Shown here: positions 4,785-6,328 of the stretch, piece after piece | How the letters are laid out: each line of letters opens with the position of its first letter | How positions within the stretch are numbered: position 1 is the stretch's first letter | Origin: Actinomycetota bacterium | GTDB taxonomy: Bacteria; Actinomycetota; Actinomycetes; Actinomycetales; Cellulomonadaceae | DNA: 6,328 bases | Direction of reading: 5' to 3' | NCBI GenBank assembly: GCA_018898235.1 | Contig: JAHIJU010000087.1 | Location: 1-6,328 of the forward strand | Made by a program: the position numbers and the translations under genes | The notes under the pieces: model-generated | Seen by the model: the letters and a program-made list of their open reading frames with translations, nothing else | Database searches by the model: none | Told to the model about the DNA's origin: nothing

Positions 4785-6328
4785 GGGAGCGCGTTACCTC
4801 GTGTCTCGTAGATGCTGAAAGGAACACGGATTGACGGGGCCGTGGCTTGGGCGGCGGCGACGTACCGGCGCATGTCCTCCAGCGCGTCCCCGGTCAGCTC
4901 GACGGGGACGGTGACTTTGCCGACCTTGATCGATGCAAGCAGGTCGTCGTACGCGGTCTGAAGGACGGAGGCCTGGGATCGCACGCCATCGGCAGTCGCT
5001 TGCCCCATGGCCGCGCCGGAGGCGCGGGCGTAGGCATCGATCGCGGTTCGCTGCTCGGCCGGGCCGGACTTCGCGATGGTGTCGGCCACCGCGGCGCCGA
5101 CTTCGGGTCCCTTGGCGCGCAGATCGTCAGCGAGGGCTTGCCCACCCGCGGCGGCGATGATCGCCAGGTTCGCGGTGAACTGCTCGGCCTGGGCGGCCTG
5201 GGCGGTCCACTGGTCGATGAGGTCTTGGGTGGAGACCGCGACGTCCGCGGCGTAGTCCTTCCACGAGTCAGTCGAGTCTTTGGTGGCTGCGGCCGTCGCT
5301 TCAGCGGCAGCCTGTTCGGCCGCATTCTTCCGATCCAGGATCGCCGTGTAGACGGTGACCGGGTCGGCCGTGGACTCCAGGGCTGATGCGTACGAGGACG
5401 CCGCGTCGGCGGCGTCCTGGGCGGCCTGCCGCGAGGAGCGGTACTGGTCGACCGTCATGCCCTTCGCCTTGGCAACAGCCTCCTCGATCGCCACCTGCTG
5501 CTGAGCCACGGCGAGCGAGTCCGAGATGACCCCCTGCAACGTCTTCTCGGAGTCGATCTGCTTCTCGCGGGTCTGGTTCCAGCGGTCGCCAGCCGCCCAC
5601 GCCGCGCTGTCGGCCTCGGTGAGGTCCTCCTGGCGGCGCTTGGACTGAGCGAGCGCGTCAGACAGCGCGTCGACCTGCTCGCGGGCGTCCGAGGTCTGGA
5701 ACGCCTCGACGAACCGCGATGCGGCCGTGCTGCCCGTGTCGGCGGCAGCGGCGACCTGCTCGGCGGCTGTGACGGCGGTGTCCTGCCATATCTCCCACCA
5801 GGACTTCACGTCGCGGATGGTGTAGAGGACGTCGTCGAGCTGCTCGCCGATCGCCTGGACCCGCTCGGCGGTGGTCTGGGTTGACGAGTCCTTGGCGAGG
5901 GCAGCGGCGCTCTCCTTGATCTCGTTGACCTTGTCGGCCGACGCCTGGAGAGCCTGCTGTGCGATGCCGATGCCTGCGGCCATGGCGACCCCGGCGGCGA
6001 TACCGGCGGGGCCGAAGCCCTCCAGCGCCTCGGCCGCGAGGCCCTGGAGGCCGTCGAGCACGGACCCGACGTCCTGGAAACTGGCGCCCATCTCCTTGGC
6101 GTTCTGGGCGGTGTTCTGCTTCAGCGCCGAGACGCCTTCGTCGGCGTCCTTGGCTCCCCGCTTGACGTGAGCGGAGAGGGCGTCTCCGGCACCCTTGGAG
6201 CTGGACTTGACGTCGTCGAGCGCGGCGGTCAGATCGCGGTCGAGGACGTCGGCCGCCTTGGCGGAGTCTTTGGCTGCGCTGGCGATCCCGTCGAGCGAGG
6301 CCTCGACGGTGCGGCCGGTGGTCTTGCC
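4781..6328 (-). CDS. tape measure protein, C-terminal part (5' end outside the window)
   Basis: The frame is open from the window edge (6328) to the TGA at 4781-4783, giving 515 visible residues. The ATG at 6091 is internal, because 79 further in-frame codons upstream read as the same kind of protein (ASLDGIASAAKDSAKAADVL, DVKSSSKGAGDAL). The sequence is extremely Ala-rich and helical, with long coiled-coil stretches rich in Gln, Glu, Asp and Lys. It has one hydrophobic Gly/Ala segment at about visible residues 100-128 (FGPAGIAAGVAMAAGIGIAQ), as in tape measure proteins that cross the host membrane during DNA ejection. The last 60 residues turn strand-like (KVTVPVEL, SIRVPFSIYE). In siphoviruses this protein sets tail length and chaperones tail tube assembly. 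Position just before the minor tail genes agrees. Confidence 0.85.
   Translation of the reverse strand, partial: GKTTGRTVEASLDGIASAAKDSAKAADVLDRDLTAALDDVKSSSKGAGDALSAHVKRGAKDADEGVSALKQNTAQNAKEMGASFQDVGSVLDGLQGLAAEALEGFGPAGIAAGVAMAAGIGIAQQALQASADKVNEIKESAAALAKDSSTQTTAERVQAIGEQLDDVLYTIRDVKSWWEIWQDTAVTAAEQVAAAADTGSTAASRFVEAFQTSDAREQVDALSDALAQSKRRQEDLTEADSAAWAAGDRWNQTREKQIDSEKTLQGVISDSLAVAQQQVAIEEAVAKAKGMTVDQYRSSRQAAQDAADAASSYASALESTADPVTVYTAILDRKNAAEQAAAEATAAATKDSTDSWKDYAADVAVSTQDLIDQWTAQAAQAEQFTANLAIIAAAGGQALADDLRAKGPEVGAAVADTIAKSGPAEQRTAIDAYARASGAAMGQATADGVRSQASVLQTAYDDLLASIKVGKVTVPVELTGDALEDMRRYVAAAQATAPSIRVPFSIYETRGNALP

Noticed and set aside
4099..4818. 239-codon + strand frame opposite the minor tail gene
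   Set aside because: The - strand frame carries recognisable tail protein motifs and fits the overlap chain. The + frame is an antisense by-product.
1..6328. CRISPR array, insertion sequence, toxin-antitoxin pair or defence system
   Set aside because: No regularly spaced repeats, transposase motifs or recognisable defence domains were seen. The genes shown are explained by phage tail, lysis and integration functions plus small unknown proteins.

Overview
The window looks like part of a small, very compact tailed-phage or prophage genome of a high-GC Gram-positive (actinobacterial) host. Evidence is the strongly G+C-rich sequence, frequent GTG starts, and a run of recognisable siphovirus tail and lysis genes facing a tyrosine integrase operon. 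No host gene, tRNA, rRNA, CRISPR array or insertion sequence was seen, so the sequence does not say whether this is an integrated prophage or a free phage genome. The genus of the host cannot be named.

Left part, + strand (1-1636): the tail end of an unidentified gene, a 66-residue Cys/His-containing small protein, a 94-residue protein of unknown function, a 92-residue helix-turn-helix protein, and a 276-residue tyrosine recombinase with all six catalytic residues. Each gene starts inside the stop codon of the one before, so this reads as one operon. Its promoter lies outside the window.

Right part, - strand, read from 6328 down to 1638: the 3' portion of a tape measure protein, a minor tail protein with a carbohydrate-binding-like N-terminal domain, a hub-like minor tail protein, an M15-family peptidase endolysin, a two-helix holin-like protein, a membrane protein with a leucine-zipper tail, and a 26-residue hydrophobic mini-protein. 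This is the usual tail-then-lysis order of late genes in small actinobacterial siphoviruses. The two operons converge and their stop codons are 1 nt apart (1636/1638).

The most notable observation is inside the endolysin gene. The linker between the peptidase and the C-terminal domain encodes a consensus AGGAGG Shine-Dalgarno site 8 nt before an in-frame ATG (2335). This is the strongest ribosome-binding site I found in the window and predicts a separate 61-residue C-terminal product. Other points are an integrase without an arm-binding domain and without intergenic space for an attP, a dyad at the end of the integrase gene, the mini membrane protein, and nine successive 4-nt gene overlaps. 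Only about 20 nt of the window appear to lie outside a gene.
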